Shown here one piece after another: positions 46,993 through 55,599 of a stretch of 64,000 nucleotides of DNA. Positions within the stretch are counted from its first letter, which is position 1. Each line of letters begins with the position of its first letter. Below the pieces are notes generated by a model. It saw only the letters and a list, made by a program, of their open reading frames with translations. It ran no database searches and was not told where the DNA came from. This DNA is from Candidatus Marinarcus aquaticus (GTDB taxonomy: Bacteria; Campylobacterota; Campylobacteria; Campylobacterales; Arcobacteraceae). The DNA lies in assembly GCF_004116335.1 (NCBI RefSeq), contig NZ_PDKN01000002.1, forward strand, positions 310,001-374,000, written 5' to 3'. The translations under genes and the position numbers were made by a program.

Positions 46993-48969
46993 ATGCACTA
47001 CAGAGTTCTTTTTTGCAGTGAACAGATTCATCTCAATGAACAATTGATATCTCAACTTCAACAAGAAGTTCATAATATTACGATTCATCAAATTCAAGAG
47101 ATGAAAGACCTTCTTTCTAATCTATCAGAATTTGATGTTTTGTTTGTTTCAAGTAAGCTTTTAAATGAAAAACTCAATCAAGAGCTTCTCAAACTCAACA
47201 TCAATAACACTCCTATTGTCTATATAACTGAAGATTTTAAAAAAGAACCAGTTTTTATACAAACAACAGCTTTGGATTATATTGTCAGTTCATGTGTTGA
47301 AGATGAACTTCTTATGAAAGTTAAAAAGTACAACACACTTTTTAATAAATACGAACAAATTGGAAGTTTTGCAACTTCGGTTATGGATTCAAATATGTTG
47401 CCTTTGTTTTTGGTTAAAAATGAGAAGATTTTTTATGCCAATGCAATGCTTTTAAAGGTGTTAAAATATAAAACACTTGAAGAGTTACAAGCAGCAAACT
47501 TGGATGAAATATTTTGTCATAATTTTCATTATCACTGTCAAGAGAAGAATAATCAATGGTTTCAAAAATCACTGGAAAATGAGAATACCAGAGTCTATAC
47601 GCTCAATAAAAATAAAGAACACACCCATGAGGTTAAAACAAGCTATTTAGAAGAGTTTGATACTTATGTGGTGAACTTAAATGATATTACAAAAGAGATA
47701 GAGCATGAACAAAGAGTTAAGACGATTCTTTACACGGATGCTCTTACACAACAAGAGAACAGAAGTAAACTGATTCATGATTTACGTTATGGAGAAGAAG
47801 AGATCAACTCAATTTGTCTTATTGATATCAACTCTTTTAAAGAAATCAATGACTTTTATGGACATAAAACAGGTGATCAAATACTTATTCAAGTCACTGA
47901 ACTCATTCTTGACAAACTTAAAAACATTAAACACATGAAGCTTTACAAACTTCCCGCTGATATTTACTGTGTTACCAATCTTAAAGCCAACAAAAAAGAG
48001 TTTACAACACTTATAGCTTCACTGATTGAAGCCATAGACAAGCATGTTTTTGTGATTGATCAATATGAGATTGATGTGCGTGTGACTTCAGGGATTTCAT
48101 ACTCTTTAAAAACCAATAAACTTATTACTGCTGATTTGGCGTTGCAAGCAGCCAAGAAAGACCACAAGGATTATTTGGTCTTTTTTGACGAACTGGACAA
48201 TATTGAAGAGTACAAAAACAATATGATTTGGACTAAAAAGCTTAAAACAGCCATTGCAAAAGATAATATCATTGTCTATTATCAGCCATTAATTAATAAT
48301 CAAACAATGAAAGTAGAAAAATATGAGTGTTTGGTGAGAATGATTGATGAAGACTCTATTATCTCTCCTTTTTTCTTTTTAGATATTTCTAAAAAATCGA
48401 ATCAGTATCATAAAATAACACGTTCCGTGATACGAAAATCGTGCAAAGAGTTTGAGAATCTCAACTTTGAGTTCAGTATCAATATCTCTTATGAAGATAT
48501 TGAAGAACCAAGTTTTTTAGGCTTTATTAAAGAGACATTTCAATTGTATGATGTGGCCAACAGAGTCGTTTTTGAAATTTTAGAAGATGAAGGCATTAAA
48601 AACTATAAAACTTTGACGGATTTTATCTTAGAAGTTAAAAAAATGGGGTGCAAAGTAGCCATTGATGACTTTGGAACAGGTTATTCTAACTTTGAACACC
48701 TTCTTAAAATGAACATTGACTATCTTAAAATTGATGCCTCATTGGTGAAAAATATTGTGCATGATGAGAATTCATACAAAGTAACGAAAACCATCATTGA
48801 GTTTGCTAAAAATCTAAATTTAAAAACCATTGCTGAATATGTAGAGAATCATGAAATTTTTGAAGTGGTCCGTGATTTGGGTGCAGATTATTCACAAGGT
48901 TACTATTTTTCAGCACCATTAGAGTCACCTACTTTGTCATGTTTTAAAAATAAGGATAAGAATGATTAA
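46993..48969 (+). CDS. Degenerate GGDEF-EAL protein, likely c-di-GMP phosphodiesterase
   Basis: 658 residues: a receiver-like N-terminus (1-110), PAS (about 124-235), GGDEF fold (243-400) and EAL (412-650). The GGDEF signature is replaced by LPADIY (320-325), so it should not make c-di-GMP. The EAL domain keeps the catalytic residues: E445 in ECLVR, N497, E528, D558/D559 in DDFGTG, K579, E615 and Q635. So it probably degrades c-di-GMP. AGAGGG precedes the ATG. It overlaps the following receiver-GGDEF gene by eight bases. Confidence 0.88.
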   Translation: MHYRVLFCSEQIHLNEQLISQLQQEVHNITIHQIQEMKDLLSNLSEFDVLFVSSKLLNEKLNQELLKLNINNTPIVYITEDFKKEPVFIQTTALDYIVSSCVEDELLMKVKKYNTLFNKYEQIGSFATSVMDSNMLPLFLVKNEKIFYANAMLLKVLKYKTLEELQAANLDEIFCHNFHYHCQEKNNQWFQKSLENENTRVYTLNKNKEHTHEVKTSYLEEFDTYVVNLNDITKEIEHEQRVKTILYTDALTQQENRSKLIHDLRYGEEEINSICLIDINSFKEINDFYGHKTGDQILIQVTELILDKLKNIKHMKLYKLPADIYCVTNLKANKKEFTTLIASLIEAIDKHVFVIDQYEIDVRVTSGISYSLKTNKLITADLALQAAKKDHKDYLVFFDELDNIEEYKNNMIWTKKLKTAIAKDNIIVYYQPLINNQTMKVEKYECLVRMIDEDSIISPFFFLDISKKSNQYHKITRSVIRKSCKEFENLNFEFSINISYEDIEEPSFLGFIKETFQLYDVANRVVFEILEDEGIKNYKTLTDFILEVKKMGCKVAIDDFGTGYSNFEHLLKMNIDYLKIDASLVKNIVHDENSYKVTKTIIEFAKNLNLKTIAEYVENHEIFEVVRDLGADYSQGYYFSAPLESPTLSCFKNKDKND

Positions 48970-50284
48970 TAAAAAGATCTTGACCAATATAAAAGTATTG
49001 TATGTCGAAGATGAAGACGATGTACGAAACTTTACAGCCAAAACTTTAAGTGCCGTTGTAAAAGAGGTGGTTTTGGCTTCAAATGGTCAAGAAGGGGTAG
49101 ATAAGTTTAAACTGCACCCTGATATTGATTTAATTATCACTGATATTAATATGCCCAAGTTGGGTGGTTTGGAGATGTGTGAAGAGATTCAGCACATCAA
49201 TAAAGATATTCCTATTGTCATTACATCCGCACATAACGATCCTGATTTTTTGAAAAAAGCAATTGATATTGGGGTTGATGCTTATGCAATGAAACCAGTA
49301 GACTTATATCAGTTGTTAGAGTGTATGGTTAAAGCCATTGAACCTATTTATCTTAGAAAACAGCTTGAAGAGATCAACAGCTCGTTAGAAAACAAAGTTG
49401 AAGAAGGAATTAAACAAGTTAAACTTATATTGGATTCTCAAGATAATATCGTTGTAGTAACAGATGGTGCCAAAATCAGTCAAGTCAATAAAAAGTTTTT
49501 AGACTTTTTCAAAATAGATTCATTAGATGATTTTTTAAAAAAGAATCAGTGCATTTTTTCATGTTTTAAACAAGAAGATAACTTTTTTTCTTGTCCTAAT
49601 GTAATATTGGATGAGACTTGGATTGATGCACTTAAAAAACTCCCTGAAATTAATCGTGTGGTTAAGATTGATAATTGCCATGGAGAAGAGCGTATTTTTG
49701 CCATTAAAATCCATGAATATGAAGCAGAAAGCATGCATTACGTTATTTCATTTACGGATATTACCGAAATTAAAGAAAAATCCAATTTGTTAGAGTATCA
49801 AGCCAATCATGATCAGCTTACGGGACTTTATAATCGACAAAAATTCCAATCTATTTTTTCAAAAGAGATTAATCGTACACTTCGATATAAAGATGAACTC
49901 TCACTGATTATGCTTGATATAGACTTCTTTAAAATCATCAATGATACTTATGGACATGAAACAGGGGACAGAGTGTTGTGTGATGTTTCAAAAGTGATTC
50001 AAAACAGTATAAGGCAATCTGACAGTGCAGTACGTTGGGGTGGAGAGGAGTTTATTATTTTGCTTCCTGAAACCAATTTAGAAAATGCGATGGCCGTTGC
50101 TTATAAAATAAAAGAGAATTTAGAGTTATTCAGTTTTGAATATATCAATAATCGAGAGGTTACAGCAAGCTTTGGTGTGACTCAACTCAATGCAACAGAT
50201 ACAGATAATACTTTTATAAATCGTGCAGATCAAGCTTTATATGAAGCAAAAAGACAAGGTCGAAACCGAATCATTAAAGCATAA
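48962..50284 (+). CDS. Receiver-PAS-like-GGDEF diguanylate cyclase
   Basis: 440 residues: a receiver (phosphoacceptor D61 in IITDINMP, K in AMKPVD), a PAS-like region with several Cys (about 150-270), and a GGDEF domain (about 285-440). The active site is GGEEF (360-364), and the inhibitory site R-x-x-D (351-354) lies five residues before it, so it should be active and feedback-regulated by c-di-GMP. It would counter the phosphodiesterase encoded just before it, with which it overlaps by eight bases. The cysteines (QCIFSCF, FFSCPNV) could sense redox or bind metal; that is inference. Confidence 0.92.
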   Translation: MINKKILTNIKVLYVEDEDDVRNFTAKTLSAVVKEVVLASNGQEGVDKFKLHPDIDLIITDINMPKLGGLEMCEEIQHINKDIPIVITSAHNDPDFLKKAIDIGVDAYAMKPVDLYQLLECMVKAIEPIYLRKQLEEINSSLENKVEEGIKQVKLILDSQDNIVVVTDGAKISQVNKKFLDFFKIDSLDDFLKKNQCIFSCFKQEDNFFSCPNVILDETWIDALKKLPEINRVVKIDNCHGEERIFAIKIHEYEAESMHYVISFTDITEIKEKSNLLEYQANHDQLTGLYNRQKFQSIFSKEINRTLRYKDELSLIMLDIDFFKIINDTYGHETGDRVLCDVSKVIQNSIRQSDSAVRWGGEEFIILLPETNLENAMAVAYKIKENLELFSFEYINNREVTASFGVTQLNATDTDNTFINRADQALYEAKRQGRNRIIKA

Positions 50285-50292
50285 GAGAGTCT

Positions 50293-51015
50293 TTAGAAAG
50301 TGAAACTCTCTCCTAAATAGTGTTCTCGAACACTTCCATCTGTTTTAATATCTTCTGCATTTCCACTTGCAAGGACATTTCCACTCTTCATTACATAAGC
50401 TCTGTCACAAATTTGAAGTGTTTCACGAACGTTGTGGTCTGTAATTAAAATCCCAATAGCTCTTTTTGCAAGTTGATGAATGATCTCTTGAATATCTTTA
50501 ACAGCAATGGGGTCAACTCCTGCAAAAGGTTCATCTAAAAGAAGAAACTTAGGTTGAGAAATGAGTGCGCGCGCAATTTCAGTTCGACGTCGTTCACCAC
50601 CTGAAAGTGAGATACCTTTACGTTGTCGAATGGGTTCAATATTAAAAACTGCAAGCAACTCTTCCACTCTTTTGTGTTGTTCAATCTTATCATGGGTAAT
50701 CACTTGTGCAGCAAGCATCAAGTTCTCTTCTATGCTTAAATCTTTAAAAATAGAGGACTCTTGTGGCAAGTACCCTATTCCTTTGAGTGCTCGTTTATGA
50801 AGTGGTAAGTTGGTGATGTTCACATCATCAAAATAGACCTCTCCACTGCTTGGTTGAACCAAACCGCATACGGTATAAAAGCTGGTTGTTTTACCTGCTC
50901 CATTGGGGCCTAAAAGTCCTACCACTTCTCCACTTCTCACTTCCAAAGAGATACCGTGTAGAATTTGTGTTTTTTTAATACTTTTTGTAATATTTTTTAT
51001 CTCTAATTTATGCAT
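50293..51015 (-). CDS. lptB: LPS export ABC transporter ATPase LptB
   Basis: 240 residues. The cytoplasmic ATPase that drives LPS extraction with LptFGC. Walker A is GPNGAGKTT (36-44), the signature LSGGERRRTEIARAL has the extra Arg run characteristic of LptB, and Walker B is FLLLDEPFAGVDP. The last codons end at SFTF. It overlaps tsaE by eight bases. The converging receiver-GGDEF gene ends 8 bases away. The lptFG genes are not in the window. Confidence 0.96.
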   Translation of the reverse strand: MHKLEIKNITKSIKKTQILHGISLEVRSGEVVGLLGPNGAGKTTSFYTVCGLVQPSSGEVYFDDVNITNLPLHKRALKGIGYLPQESSIFKDLSIEENLMLAAQVITHDKIEQHKRVEELLAVFNIEPIRQRKGISLSGGERRRTEIARALISQPKFLLLDEPFAGVDPIAVKDIQEIIHQLAKRAIGILITDHNVRETLQICDRAYVMKSGNVLASGNAEDIKTDGSVREHYLGESFTF

Positions 51016-51427
51016 AGATTGTGTATCGCCTTTTATTCTCTAATTTTTCTATTTTGATTTTGATAATATCAAAACCATAACTGGTTAAAAGTTCAACCAA
51101 AGTATCATCACCCCACTCGACAAAATGTATTCCTTTTTTTTCAAACTCTTCTAACAAACCTAATGAGATAAACTCTTCAAGTGTTTTATTATATACATCA
51201 TAGTGATAAATATCCCCATCATAGACATTTTGAAGACAAAATGTAGGGGATGTCACTTCACTTTGTATCTCATTGTATTTTAAATAGTTTTGAACCAGTG
51301 TGGTTTTACCACTGGCCAAATCACCTTGCAGTAAAACAACAACATCTCTGTCTTGTATATTTTTATCTAAAAGTGCAATGATTTTTTCAAGTTCATCTTC
51401 ATGCAGTGTTAACGTATGTTTTGTCAA
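51008..51427 (-). CDS. tsaE: tRNA threonylcarbamoyladenosine synthesis ATPase TsaE
   Basis: 139 residues. The Walker A loop is GDLASGKTTLVQ, and the later FVEWGDD segment is typical of the family. It works with TsaB and TsaD to form t6A37 in tRNA. The start is TTG 51427, two bases after the trpD stop, with AAGG upstream. It overlaps lptB by eight bases. Confidence 0.93.
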   Translation of the reverse strand: MTKHTLTLHEDELEKIIALLDKNIQDRDVVVLLQGDLASGKTTLVQNYLKYNEIQSEVTSPTFCLQNVYDGDIYHYDVYNKTLEEFISLGLLEEFEKKGIHFVEWGDDTLVELLTSYGFDIIKIKIEKLENKRRYTIYA

Positions 51428-51429
51428 AA

Positions 51430-52416
51430 CTAACCTTGTAACTCATTGGAAACAGTAATTATCTCTTCAAGCTTGGCTTTGGCTTGACCACTTCGTATAA
51501 CCTCTTTTGCTAAAGAGATACCATCTTCCGTTGAGTGTACTTTGCCATCAACTAAAAGAGCAAAAGCAGTATTTATAAGCACAATATCGAGTTTTGCACC
51601 TGTAATTTCACCGTATAAAATGGCTCGTGTGATTTCGGCATTCTCTTTTGCATCACCACCTTCTATCTCTTTTTTATCATATAAATCCAATCCATACTCT
51701 CTTGGGTCAATGATAAAATCTCTGGTTTGTTGTCGGTCTAAGAACGTTGCATAAGTAACATCACTGATACTGATTTCATCCATACCATCTTTACTGCTTA
51801 CGACCATTGCTCGTTTAGTTCCAAGAAGGGTTAATGAGGTAATAAGCCGGTGGATGTACTCTGGGGAAAAGACCCCTATGAGTTGTTTATGGACCATTGC
51901 AGGGTTTGCCAATGGTCCTAAGATATTAAAAATTGTTCGATGTGGGATTGCCTTACGTATAGGCATGATATATTTCATGGCAGGGTGATGATTTTGTGCA
52001 AACATAAATGTAAAACCCGTTTTTTCTAAAAGCTTTACTTGGTTTTCAATGCTTAAATCAAGATTGATTCCCAAGGCTTCAAGCATATCAGCACTTCCAC
52101 TTTTACTGGTAATACTTCTGTTCCCATGTTTAGCTACTTTTGCACCACACGCTGTTAACAGTAAAGATACTGTTGATGAGACATTAAAACTGTTACTGTA
52201 ATCTCCTCCTGTGCCACAGTTGTCAATCAGTTCTTCTTTCAATGCATATGGTATAGGCAGTGGAATAAGATGTTCTCTCATTGCGCTTGCTGCTGCTGCG
52301 ATTTGTTCTGCGGTTTCGCCTTGTTCATGAAGTTGTGTCAGATATTTTTTTACATCCTCTTCAGGCAGACGGTTTTCAAAAATATCATCAAATTTTAGTT
52401 TGTCTTTATTAAACAT
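51430..52416 (-). CDS. trpD: Anthranilate phosphoribosyltransferase
   Basis: About 328 residues. It joins anthranilate to PRPP in tryptophan synthesis. The motif DNCGTGGDYSNSFNVSS binds PRPP, and KHGNRSITSKSGSADMLEALG and HPAMKYIMPIRK are also family-specific. Two ATG codons (52419 and 52416) follow AAAGGATA; the exact start is uncertain by one residue. It is found with tsaE and lptB, not with other trp genes; trpB lies at 60.9 kb. Confidence 0.96.
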   Translation of the reverse strand: MFNKDKLKFDDIFENRLPEEDVKKYLTQLHEQGETAEQIAAAASAMREHLIPLPIPYALKEELIDNCGTGGDYSNSFNVSSTVSLLLTACGAKVAKHGNRSITSKSGSADMLEALGINLDLSIENQVKLLEKTGFTFMFAQNHHPAMKYIMPIRKAIPHRTIFNILGPLANPAMVHKQLIGVFSPEYIHRLITSLTLLGTKRAMVVSSKDGMDEISISDVTYATFLDRQQTRDFIIDPREYGLDLYDKKEIEGGDAKENAEITRAILYGEITGAKLDIVLINTAFALLVDGKVHSTEDGISLAKEVIRSGQAKAKLEEIITVSNELQG

Positions 52417-52473
52417 CATTATCCTTTAGATCGTCTGTGTATATGGTCTCATTGTAATAGGTAATCCAAGATG

Positions 52474-52719
52474 TTAAATCTTTACAACGTACTCGTCTTG
52501 TTTGCTTTTAGGTGTTGATTTGGTTGTAGGAATTTGAAGCACTTTAAACATATCTGTATATTCCAGATATTTAACTTCAACAGTGTCTCCTACTTTCACC
52601 TCTTTTGATTTTTTAACACTCAGACCATTGATATAAATAACACCATGTGCCAACATATCTTCTGCGACGGCTCTTCGTTTTGTAATATTTACTGCATTTA
52701 AAAATTTATCAATTCTCAT
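52474..52719 (-). CDS. S4-domain RNA-binding protein (Hsp15-like)
   Basis: 81 residues, made mainly of an S4 RNA-binding fold: MRIDKFLNAVNITKRRAVAEDML, then GVIYINGLSVKKSKEVKVGDTVEV. It is related to Hsp15 and similar proteins that bind rRNA or stalled 50S subunits. A perfect TATAAT ends 7 bases before the ATG, so the transcript may be leaderless. It leads the operon S4 gene-trpD-tsaE-lptB. No ribosome site is seen. Confidence 0.88.
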   Translation of the reverse strand: MRIDKFLNAVNITKRRAVAEDMLAHGVIYINGLSVKKSKEVKVGDTVEVKYLEYTDMFKVLQIPTTKSTPKSKQDEYVVKI

Positions 52720-52726
52720 AAACAAG

Positions 52727-52732
52727 ATTATA
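52727..52732 (-). promoter_or_regulatory. -10 element directly before the S4 gene (possible leaderless start)
   Basis: On the minus strand TATAAT is followed by seven bases and then the ATG (52719). Transcription usually begins about 7 bases after the -10, so the mRNA might begin at the start codon. The -35 region (AGGTTA) is weak. Confidence 0.5.
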
Positions 52733-52796
52733 GCTAATTTTAGATAAAATAACCTCTTAAAAATTTATAGACAATACCAGAAAACATGGAGTTATA

Positions 52797-54029
52797 ATGA
52801 GTAAAAAAGAGGTTAAAAAAGTTGTACTTGCTTACAGTGGTGGGCTTGATACTTCAACAATTTTAAAATGGCTTCAAGATGAATATAATGCTGAAGTTAT
52901 TACATTTACAGCTGATTTAGGACAAGGTGAAGAGGTAGAACCTGCTCGTGCAAAAGCCTTAGCGTGTGGAATTAAACCAGAAAATATTTTTATTTTAGAC
53001 ATTCGTGAAGAGTTTGTAAAAGATTACGTTTTTCCAATGTTCAGAGCCAATGCAATTTATGAGGGTGAGTATCTTTTAGGAACATCAATTGCTCGACCAC
53101 TTATTGCTAAAAAGCAAATTGAAATTGCAAATAAAATGGGTGCAGATGCTGTTTCTCATGGGGCAACTGGAAAAGGAAATGATCAAGTACGATTTGAGCT
53201 TGGATATTTAGGATTACGTCCAGATATCACTGTGATTGCTCCTTGGAGAGAGTGGGACTTAAACTCACGAGAGAAGCTTTTGGCATACGCAAAAGAGCAC
53301 GGTATTGAGATTGATAAAAAACACCTAGATAAAGATGGTAACCCAGCAATCAGTCCTTACTCAATGGATGCGAACCTTTTACACATTTCTTATGAGGGAT
53401 TACACTTAGAAAACCCAAATAATGAGCCAGAAAAGTCAATGTGGTTATGGACCAATTCTCCTGAAGAGGCGCCAGATGAAGCTGAATACATCACTATTGG
53501 ATATAAAAATGGAGACCCTATTTCAATCAACGATGAAGAGCTTTCACCTGCAACGCTTCTTAAAAAACTGAACGATTATGGTAATAAACATGGTATTGGT
53601 CGAGTAGATATTGTTGAAAACCGATATGTAGGTATGAAAGCAAGAGGGTGTTATGAGACACCAGGTGGAACCATCATGCTTAAAGCTCACCGAGCGATTG
53701 AATCTATTTGTTTAGACAGAGAAGCAGCACACCTAAAAGATGAGATGATGCCACGATATGCGAAGTTGATTTACCAAGGGTATTGGTTCTCTCCTGAGAG
53801 AGAAATGCTTCAAGCAGCCATTGATGCAACTCAAAAAAATGTAGAAGGTACAGTTAAAGTAAAACTTTATAAAGGAAATGTAACTGTAGTAGGAAGAGAA
53901 TCTGCAAAATCTCTTTACTCTGAAGCACATTCAACATTTGAAGAAGATGAAGTATATAACCAAAAAGATGCAGAAGGGTTTATTCGATTAAACGCACTTC
54001 GATTTATTATTGCTGGTCAAAAACAATAA
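52797..54029 (+). CDS. argG: Argininosuccinate synthase
   Basis: 410 residues. It joins citrulline and aspartate with ATP in arginine synthesis. The ATP loop is [16 protein letters not shown], followed by THE family segments [28 protein letters not shown] and [11 protein letters not shown]. Its size and motifs are normal. GGAG precedes the ATG. It is divergent from the S4 gene and ends at a strong terminator. Its substrate citrulline comes from the argF product encoded at 35 kb. Confidence 0.97.
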   Translation: MSKKEVKKVVLAYSGGLDTSTILKWLQDEYNAEVITFTADLGQGEEVEPARAKALACGIKPENIFILDIREEFVKDYVFPMFRANAIYEGEYLLGTSIARPLIAKKQIEIANKMGADAVSHGATGKGNDQVRFELGYLGLRPDITVIAPWREWDLNSREKLLAYAKEHGIEIDKKHLDKDGNPAISPYSMDANLLHISYEGLHLENPNNEPEKSMWLWTNSPEEAPDEAEYITIGYKNGDPISINDEELSPATLLKKLNDYGNKHGIGRVDIVENRYVGMKARGCYETPGGTIMLKAHRAIESICLDREAAHLKDEMMPRYAKLIYQGYWFSPEREMLQAAIDATQKNVEGTVKVKLYKGNVTVVGRESAKSLYSEAHSTFEEDEVYNQKDAEGFIRLNALRFIIAGQKQ

Positions 54030-54051
54030 CTTCTTGCTGACTTTATTTTAT

Positions 54052-54084
54052 AAAGATATGACCTACTCGGTCATATCTTTTTTT
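54052..54084 (+). terminator. Rho-independent terminator of argG
   Basis: A perfect 12-bp stem (AAAGATATGACC against GGTCATATCTTT) with a 5-base loop and T run, 23 bases after the argG stop. Confidence 0.92.
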
Positions 54085-54140
54085 ATGCAATTTTTCTGCT
54101 ACACTTTTATGATATACTCAACTTTTCAAGGAGAAATATA

Positions 54141-54641
54141 ATGATTATGAAATTTAAACAATTTTACCCTAAAGTTGACTCTACAGCTTGGATTGCACCC
54201 AGTGCAGATTTAATTGGAGACATAAAAATAGGAAAAGACTCTTCAGTATGGTTTGGTTGTGTTCTAAGAGCCGATGTTAATCAAATACGAATTGGTGAAA
54301 ATACCAATATTCAAGATTTATCGATGATTCATACTGATACGCATACCAAAACAGTTTTAGGCAATAATGTCACCATTGGGCATAAAGTGATGCTTCATGG
54401 CTGTGAAGTGCAAGATAATTGTTTGATTGGTATGAGTGCTACTATTTTAGACAATGCTGTTATTGGTGAAGGCAGTATTGTAGGAGCAAACTCTTTAGTA
54501 ACTCAAGGTAAAAAGTTTCCTCCAAGAAGTTTGATTATGGGAAGTCCCGCTAAAGTTGTCAAGGAGTTAACGCAAGAGGATGTGGATGGTTTAATCAAAC
54601 ACGCCGCACACTATGTGGATTATAAAAATGAGTATTGTTAA
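54141..54641 (+). CDS. Gamma-carbonic-anhydrase-like hexapeptide-repeat protein
   Basis: 166 residues folded as a left-handed beta helix. Repeats such as IKIGKDSSVWFGCVLRAD and VTIGHKVMLHGC run through the middle, and three His (in MIHTD, TIGHK and LHGC) match the zinc ligands of gamma-carbonic anhydrases (YrdA/CaiE/PaaY group). Many of these have no proven carbonic anhydrase activity. AAGGAG lies before ATG 54141. It is monocistronic, ending in a hairpin shared with the converging dUTPase gene. Confidence 0.88.
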   Translation: MIMKFKQFYPKVDSTAWIAPSADLIGDIKIGKDSSVWFGCVLRADVNQIRIGENTNIQDLSMIHTDTHTKTVLGNNVTIGHKVMLHGCEVQDNCLIGMSATILDNAVIGEGSIVGANSLVTQGKKFPPRSLIMGSPAKVVKELTQEDVDGLIKHAAHYVDYKNEYC

Positions 54642-54645
54642 AAAA

Positions 54646-54670
54646 AGGTGTTAGCGTAATGCTAACCCTT
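54646..54670. terminator. Hairpin between convergent genes
   Basis: A 6-bp stem (GTTAGC against GCTAAC) with a 5-base loop, with an A run on one side serving as T run for the minus-strand gene. Weak for the plus strand. Confidence 0.5.
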
Positions 54671-55590
54671 TATTGATTGAGAGAATAGGCTTTTTGAAGC
54701 TCATCATAAAGTTCTGAAAAACTGATGCTTTCTATGTTTTCTAAAATAGAAACCATCACAACATTATCCTCTTTACCATTCCACTCTTTGATATACGTTC
54801 CTTCTTTATATCCGTGATCTTGTCGGAATTTGTTTAAGCAGTTTTTACCAATATAGAGTTTTTGTAACCAGTTAAATGATAAGCCTGAGATTTTACAACA
54901 TCTGAAGAATTGATCAATAAATCGCTCAATTCCAGAAAATGATGGCATGTTTCCTGTTTCAATTGCCAACGCAATGTATGAAAGCTTCTCTGCTTCTTTG
55001 ACCATGAGTTTAACATCAATGTTTTCATTGGCTTCATAGATGCAATGCGTATTGACTAAAGATACGGCTCTAGGTACATTGGTCTCTTGAAGAATATAAG
55101 ACATTAAAAAATGCCAAATATCAACCAACTCTACATGAATATTGCTCATGTCAGGATCTGCATTGATGTTTTTCCAGTGTTTCCATGGTGTTGAATCAAT
55201 GAGTTCAGCCACTTCCATATGGATGCATCGAAGCCAGTTGATTTCTTTCCCAAATTTATTGGCACCCAACTCCCAGTTGTTTCCATTGGTTGAATCATTC
55301 AACTCTTTTTGTAATAAAAACATTTCTTCAAGTTTACTTGGAAAACTTGAGGCTTCTTCTAAAAGTGTTGCTAATGGCAAACACTCTTCAACCAAACTGT
55401 CAAGTACATTGTTTGGTACTACTTTATCCCCTTTTAACAGGTGAACAATTAAAGAGACAGTGTATGGAATCTCATCTTTCGCTTCCCATTCAAGTACATC
55501 ATTTGATGTCACACCAATATACTTTGCAAAATCTTCTATGGTTAAAAAACCGAGTGTTTTGACAGTCTCTTTTAAATCTTTATACAACAA
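54670..55590 (-). CDS. dUTP diphosphatase (dimeric, all-alpha) with N-terminal HTH-like extension
   Basis: 306 residues. The all-alpha dimeric dUTPase domain lies at about 85-306. Its metal motif is E126-x2-E129 then E154-x2-D157 (MEVAELIDSTPW, HVELVDIWHF), and the C-terminal signature FRQDHGYKEGTYIKEW is typical. It removes dUTP from the pool. The first 60-70 residues (FLTIEDFAKYIGVTSNDVLEWEAKDEIPY) look like a helix-turn-helix of the XRE type and are not part of standard dUTPases of about 230 residues. The role of that fusion is unknown; it could bind DNA or serve as a sensor. Confidence 0.87.
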   Translation of the reverse strand: MLYKDLKETVKTLGFLTIEDFAKYIGVTSNDVLEWEAKDEIPYTVSLIVHLLKGDKVVPNNVLDSLVEECLPLATLLEEASSFPSKLEEMFLLQKELNDSTNGNNWELGANKFGKEINWLRCIHMEVAELIDSTPWKHWKNINADPDMSNIHVELVDIWHFLMSYILQETNVPRAVSLVNTHCIYEANENIDVKLMVKEAEKLSYIALAIETGNMPSFSGIERFIDQFFRCCKISGLSFNWLQKLYIGKNCLNKFRQDHGYKEGTYIKEWNGKEDNVVMVSILENIESISFSELYDELQKAYSLNQ

Positions 55591-55599
55591 TTTTATCTC

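Noticed and set aside
50284-50311. Hairpin between receiver-GGDEF gene and lptB
   Set aside because: The 7-bp arms are separated by a 14-base loop and no T run follows, so it is not convincing as a terminator.
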